A stretch of DNA of 64,000 nt. Source: JADJLQ01 sp044227925. Lineage in GTDB: Bacteria > Bacteroidota > Bacteroidia > Chitinophagales > Saprospiraceae. Below are positions 46,486 to 55,386 of the stretch, one piece after another. The translations under genes and the position numbers were made by a program. Location: positions 58,855 to 122,854 of the forward strand of contig JBGAVW010000008.1 in the NCBI GenBank assembly GCA_044227925.1. The letters are read 5' to 3'. The stretch's first letter is position 1, and the number at the start of each line of letters is the position of its first letter. The notes under the pieces were generated by a model. The model had not been told where the DNA came from. It did not search any database and saw only the letters and a list, made by a program, of their open reading frames with translations.

Positions 46486-46521
46486 GTTAAGCCGTGTTCA
46501 AAAAACCACGCAATCCTTAAC
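46486..46521. terminator. Possible hairpin downstream of the S9 peptidase
   Basis: GTTAAG (46486-46491) and CTTAAC (46516-46521) form an outer stem with CGTG/CACG inside and an A-rich loop, 58 bases past the stop of the S9 peptidase gene. There is no clear U-tract, so function as a terminator is uncertain. Confidence 0.25.
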
Positions 46522-46578
46522 CAGGGGTTTAAAATTCCTGTTAGCAGAAGCAGGTGATGGACAAGTTAAAAAAGCATT

Positions 46579-48768
46579 TCAATTTAACCACCGGTCAAAA
46601 TAATCCAGGTAAGTCTGCCATAATCTGGCCTGGCTCACCAGGCTATAGGCTACACCGTGATGTCCCGGCGGATAAATACGAAGGTCCACTTCTTTGTTTG
46701 CATCGGTCGCTGCTTTTACGAATTGAAATGTATTCAATACATGCACATTATCATCTTGCAATGAGTGAGCTATCATTAAATGATCATTGATGTTAGAAAC
46801 AAATTTCAACGGAGCATGCTCTTCGTATTTAGCATTATTTTCCGGTAATATACCCATATATCGTTCGGTCCATATGTTATCATACAATCTATAATCAGTG
46901 ACAGGGGCTCCAGCTATGCCGACTTTAAAAGCTCCCGGGTGCTTAGTCATTGTGTAAGCTGTAGCGAACCCTCCATAACTGTGGCCATATATTGCCATCC
47001 TGGATCGATCAAGCCAGGAATATTTTGCAGCTAAAGCATCTGCCGTTGCTATAAAATCTTCTGTTTCTTGTTTGCCAAGTTGTTCATATACACCTTCCAT
47101 AAAATCGCGTCCGTAGCCGGTGCTGCCCCTGTTATTTACAGAAGCAATCACATATCCACGTTGGGCAAGGTACTGCTCGAAGGGATTTCCACCCCAACTA
47201 TTATAAACGCTTTGTGCACCAGGGCCACCATAGATATTGAGTATCATTGGATATTTTTTTGAAGGGTCAAAGTCTATTGGTTTGACAAGGTATAGATCCA
47301 ATTTTAAGCCGGTAGTAGTACTGATTTGATCCAATACCTTAGGAGCGTATACATGTGACTTTATAAAAGCCCTTACATTTTCATTGGTTTGCCAAGATTT
47401 GATTAATGTGCCTTCTGCAGATCGGATCTCAGTTTGTCGGGGGGTATTCAAATTAGACCAGGTATCTATAAAATATTTACCACCAGGGGCAAATTGTATT
47501 TGGTGTAATCCGGTTGCTTCTGTAATTTTTCTTTTATTTGAGCCATTTAAGCTAATGCTATATAAATGCCGCTCTAATCCTGAAGCTTCCGTACTTGTAT
47601 AATACAATACATCTGCAGCAGGATCCAACGACTCCACTGTCATTACATCCCAATTCCCTTGAGTGACCTGCCCAAGCCATTTCCCTTTGTAGTCATATCT
47701 GTACAGATGCTGATGCCCATCCCGATCAGATATCCAATAAAATTCTTTCACTCCTTTTGGAAATAAAAAATGGTGGAGTATGCCGGCAAAAAAATTATAC
47801 ACATCCATCCATCCTTTTGACTCTTCTTTCATTACTGAATTAGAAAACCCGGTTTTGATGTCGGTCATAAAAAGATCCAATATCCTTTGTTTTCTATCCA
47901 ATCTTACGATTGCCAATGTAGAGGGATCTGAGGTCCAATATATTCTAGGAAAATACCCTCCTTGTAGTGGTATTTGAGCCCAGGTAGTTTTTGCTTTTAA
48001 AATATCCACAATTCCGATTTTAACCATAGGAACAGGATCTCCTACTCTGGGATAGGGTATTTTTGTATACTCCGGATGCATGCCGTTTAAATCAGAATAT
48101 TGGTACAGCGGTATTGCTGACTCATCTACATGCCAAAATGCAATATGTTTGCTATCCGGGCTCCATTCCCATGCTCTTACCAGCCCAAATTCTTCTTCAT
48201 ACACCCAGCCAAATCTGCCATTATAAACAGTATGGGTACCATCTTTGGTAAGTTGTTTGGTTTTCATTGATCTGAGGTCCAGCACAAAAAGATTTCCATT
48301 GCTTTCGAAACCTACTGACTTACCATCTGGAGAAACCTGGGCAGTATATGCGTTTTGTGCCACCAAAGTAATTGATTTATTTTTCATAGAATAGAGGTAA
48401 TAATCAGCATTACCACTGTTGCGCCAAACCGGTTTAAAATTGGTTTTGAACAATAAATAATTAAAATCCGATGTCCACTCAAATGCAATATAATTAAATG
48501 GACGGTCGGTGCCTGGAAACTTTAAATCCGATCCATCAAACACAATCTCATCCTGCAGCGTAGAAGGGTTGTAAGAGTTTATTGTGCCAGCTGATTTAAT
48601 ATAAGAAAACTGATTTCCATCCTTTATCCAATTCACATTCACCGGTCCGCCCTGCCCATTGATTCTACCAGACTTTATAATCGCATCCTGAAATGAAGTA
48701 AATCTGGATTGAGCAGACAGCTGAAAAAAAACAACTGAGAATACAGTGCTAATAATGAGTTTATTCAT
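46579..48768 (-). CDS. Dipeptidyl peptidase IV-type S9 peptidase
   Basis: A 729-residue exported serine peptidase with an N-terminal eight-bladed propeller and a C-terminal alpha/beta-hydrolase domain. The catalytic serine is in GHSYGGFATAY, the aspartate in LQDDNVHVLNTFQ and the histidine in PPGHHGVAYS. The oxyanion-type segment NIYGGPGAQSVYNSWGG and VASVNNRGSTGYGRDF are typical of the DPP IV family, which removes X-Pro dipeptides from peptide ends. I start at the ATG at 48768, which gives a clean signal peptide (MNKLIISTVFSVVFFQLSAQ). A TAGATTTG element on the minus strand at 48792-48799 may be the -7 box. Confidence 0.93.
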   Translation of the reverse strand: MNKLIISTVFSVVFFQLSAQSRFTSFQDAIIKSGRINGQGGPVNVNWIKDGNQFSYIKSAGTINSYNPSTLQDEIVFDGSDLKFPGTDRPFNYIAFEWTSDFNYLLFKTNFKPVWRNSGNADYYLYSMKNKSITLVAQNAYTAQVSPDGKSVGFESNGNLFVLDLRSMKTKQLTKDGTHTVYNGRFGWVYEEEFGLVRAWEWSPDSKHIAFWHVDESAIPLYQYSDLNGMHPEYTKIPYPRVGDPVPMVKIGIVDILKAKTTWAQIPLQGGYFPRIYWTSDPSTLAIVRLDRKQRILDLFMTDIKTGFSNSVMKEESKGWMDVYNFFAGILHHFLFPKGVKEFYWISDRDGHQHLYRYDYKGKWLGQVTQGNWDVMTVESLDPAADVLYYTSTEASGLERHLYSISLNGSNKRKITEATGLHQIQFAPGGKYFIDTWSNLNTPRQTEIRSAEGTLIKSWQTNENVRAFIKSHVYAPKVLDQISTTTGLKLDLYLVKPIDFDPSKKYPMILNIYGGPGAQSVYNSWGGNPFEQYLAQRGYVIASVNNRGSTGYGRDFMEGVYEQLGKQETEDFIATADALAAKYSWLDRSRMAIYGHSYGGFATAYTMTKHPGAFKVGIAGAPVTDYRLYDNIWTERYMGILPENNAKYEEHAPLKFVSNINDHLMIAHSLQDDNVHVLNTFQFVKAATDANKEVDLRIYPPGHHGVAYSLVSQARLWQTYLDYFDRWLN

Positions 48769-48827
48769 ACGTGTAATTATTTTTAATCGTACAAATCTAT
48801 AATTTGGTATCATTGTGCAGCTAATAT

Positions 48828-49946
48828 TTGAGCAAAAAAACGCTACATATCGTCAGCCTGGACATTCCATATCCCCCAGATAGGGGTAGTGTAATAGGTA
48901 TATACAACAGAATAAAAGCATTCCATAACGCCGGGGTTGATGTCATTTTGCATGCGTTTTATAAAAAATTTTCATTGCCCGGTGAGTTGGTTGATTGTTG
49001 CAAATCGATTTACTTGATTCCCAGAGAAAAAATCTGGCAAGTAGTGGATACTAGCTGGCCATTGTATATCCAATCACGCAGATCAGATGGATTGATAGCC
49101 AACTTGCTAAAAGATGATTACCCTATTTTATTTGAAGGACTGCATACCTTATTTCATTTTAACGACCCTCGGTTAGCACACAGGAAGAAAATGGTCCGGA
49201 TGCATAATATAGAGTCAAAGTATTATGCCCATTTGGCTGACATACATGACAACCCATTCAAAAAGCTGTATTATACTTTCGAATCTGCCAGGTCTGATAA
49301 AGTGGAAAAATCATTATTACCTAAAGCAAATATAGTTTTTGCCATTTCAGAAAAGGAAGATACCTATTTAAAATCCATTGGTGCAAAATCAATCTGCCTG
49401 TTGCCCTTTATTGAAAACACAATCGAACCAATGCCTGGAGTCGGGGATTATGCGCTTTATCATGGGGATCTGAGTATATTGGAAAATGAAAAAGCCGCTG
49501 TTTTTTTAATAGAAAAAGTATTCGATAACATGGATTATCCATTGTATATCGCCGGAAAAAATCCGAGTAAACCATTAATATCAAAAATCAGAAATAATAT
49601 CAATATAAAACTCATTCCATCCCCTGAGATAGAAATGATGAAAAGCTTGATTAAAAATGCACAAATCATACTTGCTCCTTTTTCTCAAACTACAGGATAT
49701 AAAATGAAACTTTTGGAATCCATTCGCCTGGGGAGACATATAATAGCCAGCGTGAATTGTGCAGAATATACTGAGGTCTCCCCCATTCTCAATTTGGCTG
49801 ATGGCCCCAACGAATGGAAAAAATGGATATCGATGTTGGCGTCTATTCCACTGGACCACGATGCCATCAGAAACAGAGAAAAAATAGTAACCGGGAATTT
49901 TAACCCTGATCAAAACATAAAGAAAATGATACCTTATATCTTTTGA
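48828..49946 (+). CDS. Glycosyltransferase of the GT4/GT-B type
   Basis: A 372-residue cytosolic glycosyltransferase. It starts LHIVSLDIPYPPDRGSVIGI with a glycine-rich donor loop pattern, then MVRMHNIESKYYAHLADIH, and the C-terminal domain has YALYHGDLSILENEKAAVFL, PLYIAGKNPSKPLI and APFSQTTGYKMKLLESIRLG, the last being the sugar-nucleotide-binding E-x7-E-like region. It begins with TTG at 48828; no ATG is available near the conserved start. Donor and acceptor sugars are unknown. It stands alone, divergent from the S9 peptidase gene. Confidence 0.83.
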   Translation: MSKKTLHIVSLDIPYPPDRGSVIGIYNRIKAFHNAGVDVILHAFYKKFSLPGELVDCCKSIYLIPREKIWQVVDTSWPLYIQSRRSDGLIANLLKDDYPILFEGLHTLFHFNDPRLAHRKKMVRMHNIESKYYAHLADIHDNPFKKLYYTFESARSDKVEKSLLPKANIVFAISEKEDTYLKSIGAKSICLLPFIENTIEPMPGVGDYALYHGDLSILENEKAAVFLIEKVFDNMDYPLYIAGKNPSKPLISKIRNNINIKLIPSPEIEMMKSLIKNAQIILAPFSQTTGYKMKLLESIRLGRHIIASVNCAEYTEVSPILNLADGPNEWKKWISMLASIPLDHDAIRNREKIVTGNFNPDQNIKKMIPYIF

Positions 49947-49961
49947 CCTGATCCTGATAAG

Positions 49962-50477
49962 CTACCGCCCGATATTATATAATTCTTTTATTCGATCATC
50001 AAAACTGATCCCGGTACGTAAACCCTGCCACTTAATTTTGGCAAAGAAATCGTTTATTCCCTCAGGATGCTTAGCTCGTTTGCCTTCAGCTAAATTTACA
50101 AATGTATAAGTAGCCCAAAGCAGGGCTTTGGGTTTGGTTTTAGTCTCATCCCACATTATAAATTCTACATTAATACTGGTATCGTCATAAGAAGTGATAT
50201 GAGATTCTATCGTCACTATTTCATTTACCATTACTTGTCTCAAATAGGCAATTTGATTTTTTGTTACCATCCATCCCAGCCCATTTTCTTTGGCATACTT
50301 ATAAATATCCAATCCATAATGTGTACGTAAATGATCTTCCCTGGCATTTACAAAATAATTGAGATAACATGCCTGATTCAGGTGCAAAAAAGGATCGCAG
50401 TCCTGAAAACGAATACGCAATTGACTTTCTAATGTATCCGGATAGGATGAAAGTGTAGACAAGTACTCCAGCTCCAT
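49962..50477 (-). CDS. Hotdog-fold acyl-CoA thioesterase
   Basis: A 171-residue 4-hydroxybenzoyl-CoA thioesterase-like protein. The family motif is RFQDCDPFLHLNQACYLNYF, where the second aspartate is the usual catalytic residue, followed by AREDHLRTHYG and the strands QIAYLRQVMVNEIVTIESHI. The enzyme cleaves acyl-CoA thioesters, probably in the cytosol; the acyl chain preference is unknown. It follows the metallo-beta-lactamase-fold gene by six bases, suggesting an operon. Confidence 0.85.
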   Translation of the reverse strand: MELEYLSTLSSYPDTLESQLRIRFQDCDPFLHLNQACYLNYFVNAREDHLRTHYGLDIYKYAKENGLGWMVTKNQIAYLRQVMVNEIVTIESHITSYDDTSINVEFIMWDETKTKPKALLWATYTFVNLAEGKRAKHPEGINDFFAKIKWQGLRTGISFDDRIKELYNIGR

Positions 50478-50483
50478 TATAAA

Positions 50484-51380
50484 TTATTTTTCACCTTTAA
50501 TATCTTTATAAATCGTGGTGACCATTGCTTCACTTTTAATAAATCCGGATCCAAAAGTAGAGTCAAAATCTCCTGAAATGTTCATGGCTTTTATCTGATC
50601 CAGGTCTTTGCCGCTTTTTATCTGTGACTTTACCTTGTCTCTAAGCATCATTACTGCATCCCGCACTGCTCTATAATCAGCCTTTTTTGCGAGATCTCCA
50701 TGTCCGGGAATAATTACAGTCTCGTCATCTATCATATTTATTGCCCTTGACACTCCATTGATCCATCCATCTACTGATCCACCGCTATTTCTATCTATAA
50801 AAGGAAATCGGTCTTTCATAAAACAATCACCGGTATGCAATACATTACTTTTTGGCAAGTAATACAATGCGTCACCATCGGTGTGAGCATTATCCACGTG
50901 GAATATGATAACATCTTCACCATTAAGATGTACGTTTAATCCATTGGCAAACGTAATTACCGGCCAGGCAACTTCGGGGGCAGCTTTCTGAGGCTGGGTA
51001 AAATTTATGATTCTTTGATCTGCGGACAATCGTGCTCTTACATTATCATGGGCCAATATTGTAGCACCCATTTTGGCAAAATTTTCATTACCCCCGGCGT
51101 GATCCCCGTGATAATGGGTATTAAACAAGAATTTAACGTTTCCCTTATTTACGGTCTGTATCGCAGCATTAATTTTTTCAGATAATGGCCCAAACTGATC
51201 ATCAATAAGTACATTACCATCATTGCCTGAAAGCAATAACATATTACCGGCTCCGGACCATTGAAGCATGTGTATATGGTCATTAATTTTGACAGTGGTA
51301 ATCTTTGCTTCATCCATGTTGGGCTGAGCGAGTGAGGTAGTAATCAAAACTCCAAAAAATAAGATACTAATCCATTTCAT
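50484..51380 (-). CDS. Secreted MBL-fold metallo-hydrolase
   Basis: A 298-residue exported metallo-beta-lactamase-fold hydrolase. I choose the ATG at 51380, giving MKWISILFFGVLITTSLAQP, a signal peptide; the frame is open 46 codons further upstream without conservation. The metal site reads FNTHYHGDHAGGN, with HTDGDALYYLP and VIIPGHGDLA giving further ligands. The general layout resembles the subclass B-type and SoxH-like branch, and not a known beta-lactamase, so the substrate is open. It shares an operon with the thioesterase gene. Confidence 0.86.
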   Translation of the reverse strand: MKWISILFFGVLITTSLAQPNMDEAKITTVKINDHIHMLQWSGAGNMLLLSGNDGNVLIDDQFGPLSEKINAAIQTVNKGNVKFLFNTHYHGDHAGGNENFAKMGATILAHDNVRARLSADQRIINFTQPQKAAPEVAWPVITFANGLNVHLNGEDVIIFHVDNAHTDGDALYYLPKSNVLHTGDCFMKDRFPFIDRNSGGSVDGWINGVSRAINMIDDETVIIPGHGDLAKKADYRAVRDAVMMLRDKVKSQIKSGKDLDQIKAMNISGDFDSTFGSGFIKSEAMVTTIYKDIKGEK

Positions 51381-51492
51381 GACTGTAAATTTATTGAAAA
51401 AAGTCATATAGTAAGGGATATATTTACACCCTGATGGGGAGTACACTATTTTCTTTTCTTCAACTAACAATTTTATTTTCTGTGTATTAAAT

Positions 51493-54400
51493 ATGCGTAT
51501 CTTATTATTGGTAATCATTCTGGAAATGCTTCATTTTTCTTGTAAAACAGCTGATCCCATTTCCGATAAAAATGCACTTTTTGAACTCATGCCTCCATCG
51601 CATACTAACATTGACTTTTCAAACAAGCTTACTTATACTGAAGAATTTAATCCGTACACCTATCGCAACTTCTATAATGGCGGTGGGGTCGGGCTTGGGG
51701 ATATAAATAACGACGGACTGTTGGATTTGTTTTTTTGTGGTAACCAGGTGGAAAGCAGATTGTATTTAAACAAGGGTGAATTCAGATTTGAAGATATTAC
51801 CCAAAAAGCAGGAGTAGCCTGTAAAGGGGTATGGGCAAGCGGAGTGGCTTTTGTTGACATTAATGGGGATGGCTGGCAGGATATCTATGTATGTAAATCC
51901 GGTAAACCAGGTGGAGCAAACAGGCACAATGAACTTTTTATTAATCAACACGATCTGACTTTCAAAGAAGAATCTAAAAGCTATGGCCTGGATAATACCG
52001 GTCTTTCCAGCCATGCTGCTTTTTTTGATTATGATCGGGATGGGGATTTAGATTGTTATCTCTTAAACAACTCCATTCGTACAGTAGGGGCATATGATCT
52101 CAGAAAAGATCTGAGATTAACCCGCGACACATTAGGTGGTAATAAATTGTATAAAAACGCAAATATGCATTTTATAGATGTAAGCGAAGAATCCGGAATA
52201 TATTCCAGCGCAATAGGTTTTGGTCTTGGAGTAAGTGTGGGAGACCTCAATCAGGACACCTGGCCCGATTTGTATATCAGCAATGATTTTTTTGAACGGG
52301 ATTATGTTTATATCAATCAGCAAAACGGCACTTTCATAGAATCCCTGACTTCTGCTATGCCAGAAATCAGTCTAAACAGCATGGGGGCTGATATGGCCGA
52401 TATCAATAACGATGCAATGCCAGAAATATTTGTAACCGATATGCTTCCTGAATCAGATGCGCGTTACAAAACAAAAACCACTTTCGAAAACTGGGAAAAA
52501 TATCAGCGAAATGTACAAAATGGTTACCACCACCAATATATCCGTAACGCCCTGCAGTTAAATCATGGAGCGATGCATTTTAGTGAGATAAGCCGATTTG
52601 CCGGGGTATCCTCCACCGATTGGAGCTGGGGAGCCTTGATTACAGATTTGGATATGGATGGTTACAAAGACATATTTGTAGCCAACGGTATTTATAAGGA
52701 TCTAACTGATCAGGATTATCTCAGCCTGTATAACAATCCTGAAGCTATATTGGGTTTGATGAAAAAAGAAAAAGATGTAATTAAAAAATTGATCGATGCT
52801 ATTCCATCCGAAAAATTATCAAATTATGCCTTTCAGAATAATGGTAACCTTCGTTTTACCAACAAATCTTCGGAATGGGGGCTTTCTACTCCTTCCTTTT
52901 CACATGGTTCGGCCTACGGCGATTTGGACAACGATGGAGATCCGGATTTGGTAATCAACAATACATCCATGCCGTGTTTTGTATACCAAAACCATACAGA
53001 TGGAAAACAGAATTATTTAAAATTTGAATTAAAAGGCAGCAACCAAAATACCCTTGCCATTGGAACGCAAATCACTTTATTTAAAGATGGTCAAAAATTT
53101 TATCAGGAGGTACATCCCATGCGCGGTTTTGAATCGTGCGTGGATCCCCGGCCTTTATTTGGCCTTGGTTCCATTCAAGTCATTGATTCAGTAACCGTGG
53201 TTTGGCCGGATGGTAAAGTATCCAACTTACGTAATATCAACGCCAATACTACTATAAAACTGAATCAATCTGATAACCTGACCCTTTTTAAAGAATCGAA
53301 ATCAGAATCTCTGTTGGAAGAAATAGTTGTGCCCGGGTTGGAATTTAAGCATCAAGAAAATGTATTCAACGATTTTGAAAGAGACAGATTATTGTTTCAT
53401 ATGTGTTCACAGGAAGGCCCTCCCCTGTGCATAAAAGATATAAATGGAGATGGTTTAGATGATATTTTTGTTGGCAATGGTATGGCGCAATCCCCTGTTG
53501 TTTTTATACAGAATAAAACAGGGAAATTTACAAAACAACATATCCGGTCATTTGAAGATTTGCAAAAAGCAGATGATACGGATGCGCAATTCTTTGATGC
53601 GGATAATGACGGTGATCTGGATTTATATATTTGCAGTGGTGGCAATGAAGTACCGACAAGTTCGAGTCTGTTAGCGGATCGGTTCTATCTCAATAAAAAC
53701 AATGAATTCATCAAATCTCCACAGGTATTGCCAACATTTAATTTCGAAAGTACTTCCTGTGTGCGACCGAATGATTTTGACGGTGATGGTGATACTGATC
53801 TTTTTGTGGGTGTAAGGATGGTCCCATTCAATTACGGAGTACCCTGCAATGGATATATTCTTCAAAATGATGGTAAAGGCAATTTTAAAAATCTCCAGGT
53901 AAGTGAATTATTAAACCTTGGTCTCATCACTGACGCTGTTTGGGCGGATCTTGACGGAGATCTCCAAATTGAACTGATTATTGTCGGAGAATGGATGTCT
54001 CCCAAAATAGTTTCTTACCAAAAGAATTTGTGGACAGACAGAAGCCAAGAATTTGGAATAGAAAATGAGAAAGGTTTATGGCAGTCAGTAAAAGCAAATG
54101 ATCTGGACAATGATGGTGACCAGGATCTGATCATTGGCAATTGGGGACTTAACTCCCGTATCAAGCCGGGCACTCAAAAGCCAACTCGTTTGTATATTAA
54201 CGATTTTGATCAAAATGGCAGTGCTGATCAGATACTAACTACCTATAACGGCGATCAATCATACCCGCTTACGTTAAGGCAAGATCTTATAAGCCAGATT
54301 CCCTATTTAAAGAAAAAATATCTTGAATACAATAAATACAAAAATCAAACTATACAGAACATCTTTTCTGAGGAACAACTCAGTACCGCCATTACATTGA

Positions 54401-54765
54401 ATACCACTACCCATGAAAGCAGAATATATAATAATGAAGGAGGTAAATTGGTGGCTACTGCATTACCCTCCCTGGCTCAATTGGCTCCCCTATTCGATTT
54501 ATTAATTACCGATCTCAATAAAGATGGAAAATCGGATATTATCACAGTTGGAAATTTTGAAGCTTCAAAACCAGAATTAGGCTCATACATGGCTATGCCT
54601 ATGACTATTTTACTTCAATCAAAAAAAACATTAGAATTCATTCCACAGTATCCTTATGTCCCCTCCGGAGAGATCAGATCAGTAGGGAAACTAAAAATTC
54701 TTGGTAATGAATGTCTTGTAGCTGCCTACAATGATGATACTTTACGAGTTTTCCGGATTAAATAA
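51493..54765 (+). CDS. FG-GAP/VCBS and ASPIC/UnbV lipoprotein 1
   Basis: The first of three tandem paralogues. The 1,090-residue product is a lipoprotein (cysteine at residue 17, LHFSCKTAD) built of FG-GAP/VCBS repeats with calcium-binding loops, for example DINNDGLLD, DINGDGWQD, DYDRDGDLD, DLDMDGYKD, DLDNDGDPD and DLNKDGKSD. An ASPIC/UnbV domain lies in the middle (PMRGFESCVDPRPLFGLGS, VWPDGKVS). The protein is probably a seven-bladed propeller chain on the cell surface. Function is unknown; CRTAC1-like proteins with this layout often bind partners in the envelope. It precedes a small lipoprotein gene by 45 bases. Confidence 0.88.
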   Translation: MRILLLVIILEMLHFSCKTADPISDKNALFELMPPSHTNIDFSNKLTYTEEFNPYTYRNFYNGGGVGLGDINNDGLLDLFFCGNQVESRLYLNKGEFRFEDITQKAGVACKGVWASGVAFVDINGDGWQDIYVCKSGKPGGANRHNELFINQHDLTFKEESKSYGLDNTGLSSHAAFFDYDRDGDLDCYLLNNSIRTVGAYDLRKDLRLTRDTLGGNKLYKNANMHFIDVSEESGIYSSAIGFGLGVSVGDLNQDTWPDLYISNDFFERDYVYINQQNGTFIESLTSAMPEISLNSMGADMADINNDAMPEIFVTDMLPESDARYKTKTTFENWEKYQRNVQNGYHHQYIRNALQLNHGAMHFSEISRFAGVSSTDWSWGALITDLDMDGYKDIFVANGIYKDLTDQDYLSLYNNPEAILGLMKKEKDVIKKLIDAIPSEKLSNYAFQNNGNLRFTNKSSEWGLSTPSFSHGSAYGDLDNDGDPDLVINNTSMPCFVYQNHTDGKQNYLKFELKGSNQNTLAIGTQITLFKDGQKFYQEVHPMRGFESCVDPRPLFGLGSIQVIDSVTVVWPDGKVSNLRNINANTTIKLNQSDNLTLFKESKSESLLEEIVVPGLEFKHQENVFNDFERDRLLFHMCSQEGPPLCIKDINGDGLDDIFVGNGMAQSPVVFIQNKTGKFTKQHIRSFEDLQKADDTDAQFFDADNDGDLDLYICSGGNEVPTSSSLLADRFYLNKNNEFIKSPQVLPTFNFESTSCVRPNDFDGDGDTDLFVGVRMVPFNYGVPCNGYILQNDGKGNFKNLQVSELLNLGLITDAVWADLDGDLQIELIIVGEWMSPKIVSYQKNLWTDRSQEFGIENEKGLWQSVKANDLDNDGDQDLIIGNWGLNSRIKPGTQKPTRLYINDFDQNGSADQILTTYNGDQSYPLTLRQDLISQIPYLKKKYLEYNKYKNQTIQNIFSEEQLSTAITLNTTTHESRIYNNEGGKLVATALPSLAQLAPLFDLLITDLNKDGKSDIITVGNFEASKPELGSYMAMPMTILLQSKKTLEFIPQYPYVPSGEIRSVGKLKILGNECLVAAYNDDTLRVFRIK

Positions 54766-54788
54766 ACTCAATTGACATTCAAAATTTG

Positions 54789-54796
54789 TAAATTTG
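54789..54796 (+). promoter_or_regulatory. Possible -7 element before the 54811 gene
   Basis: TAAATTTG matches the TAnnTTTG element 14 bases before the start codon, but the nearest TTG upstream is only 14 bases away. A weak candidate for an internal promoter of the VCBS cluster. Confidence 0.3.
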
Positions 54797-54810
54797 CATT
54801 CCTTAAATAA

Positions 54811-55380
54811 ATGAAATTTTCATATTGTTTTTTTGCTGCTGGCATTATCGTTGTTTTAATACTTTCAGGCAGTTGTAAGTCAAAATACGAACGGATGGTA
54901 GCACAGGAGCTGGCCTCTGGTGAAAGGCATGACAGTTTGTTTTTTGGATTGTCTCTGGGTATGGATAGAAAATCATTTTATTCTGTGTGCTGGGAACTAA
55001 ATAAAGCAGGTAAGATGTCCCAAGGCTCTAACAATTTGAGTGCCCGATATTTTTTATTTGAAGGTCTTAAGGCACCAGCTTATCTTGATTTTTACCCGAC
55101 TTTTAATAATGATACCATCAGTGAGATGCCATGTATTTTTGTCTACAAAGATTGGGCTCCCTGGAACACTTCACTGTCCAATGATTCCTTATTGGTGGAT
55201 GTATTGCAACTTACCGGCAAATGGTACGGAAATGGCTTTTTTGAAATCAAAAACAAAGACAAAGGGGATATCTGGGTAAAAGTGGATGGGAACAGGAGAA
55301 TAAAAATTTCTAAACAAGTACCTAACAAAGTCCAGATGATCATTACCGATTTAAAGAATCCTCCAAAATCAGTTAATTAA
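54811..55380 (+). CDS. Small lipoprotein of unknown function between VCBS genes
   Basis: A 189-residue lipoprotein (MKFSYCFFAAGIIVVLILSG, cysteine 22). The mature part begins with a charged helix (YERMVAQELASGERHD), then SLFFGLSLGMDRKSFYSVCW and ending in strands such as DIWVKVDGNRRIKISKQ. I know no family for it. It lies 45 bases after the first VCBS gene and 6 bases before the second, so it is probably co-transcribed and may be a partner of those proteins in the envelope. Confidence 0.8.
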   Translation: MKFSYCFFAAGIIVVLILSGSCKSKYERMVAQELASGERHDSLFFGLSLGMDRKSFYSVCWELNKAGKMSQGSNNLSARYFLFEGLKAPAYLDFYPTFNNDTISEMPCIFVYKDWAPWNTSLSNDSLLVDVLQLTGKWYGNGFFEIKNKDKGDIWVKVDGNRRIKISKQVPNKVQMIITDLKNPPKSVN

Positions 55381-55386
55381 CCGGTC

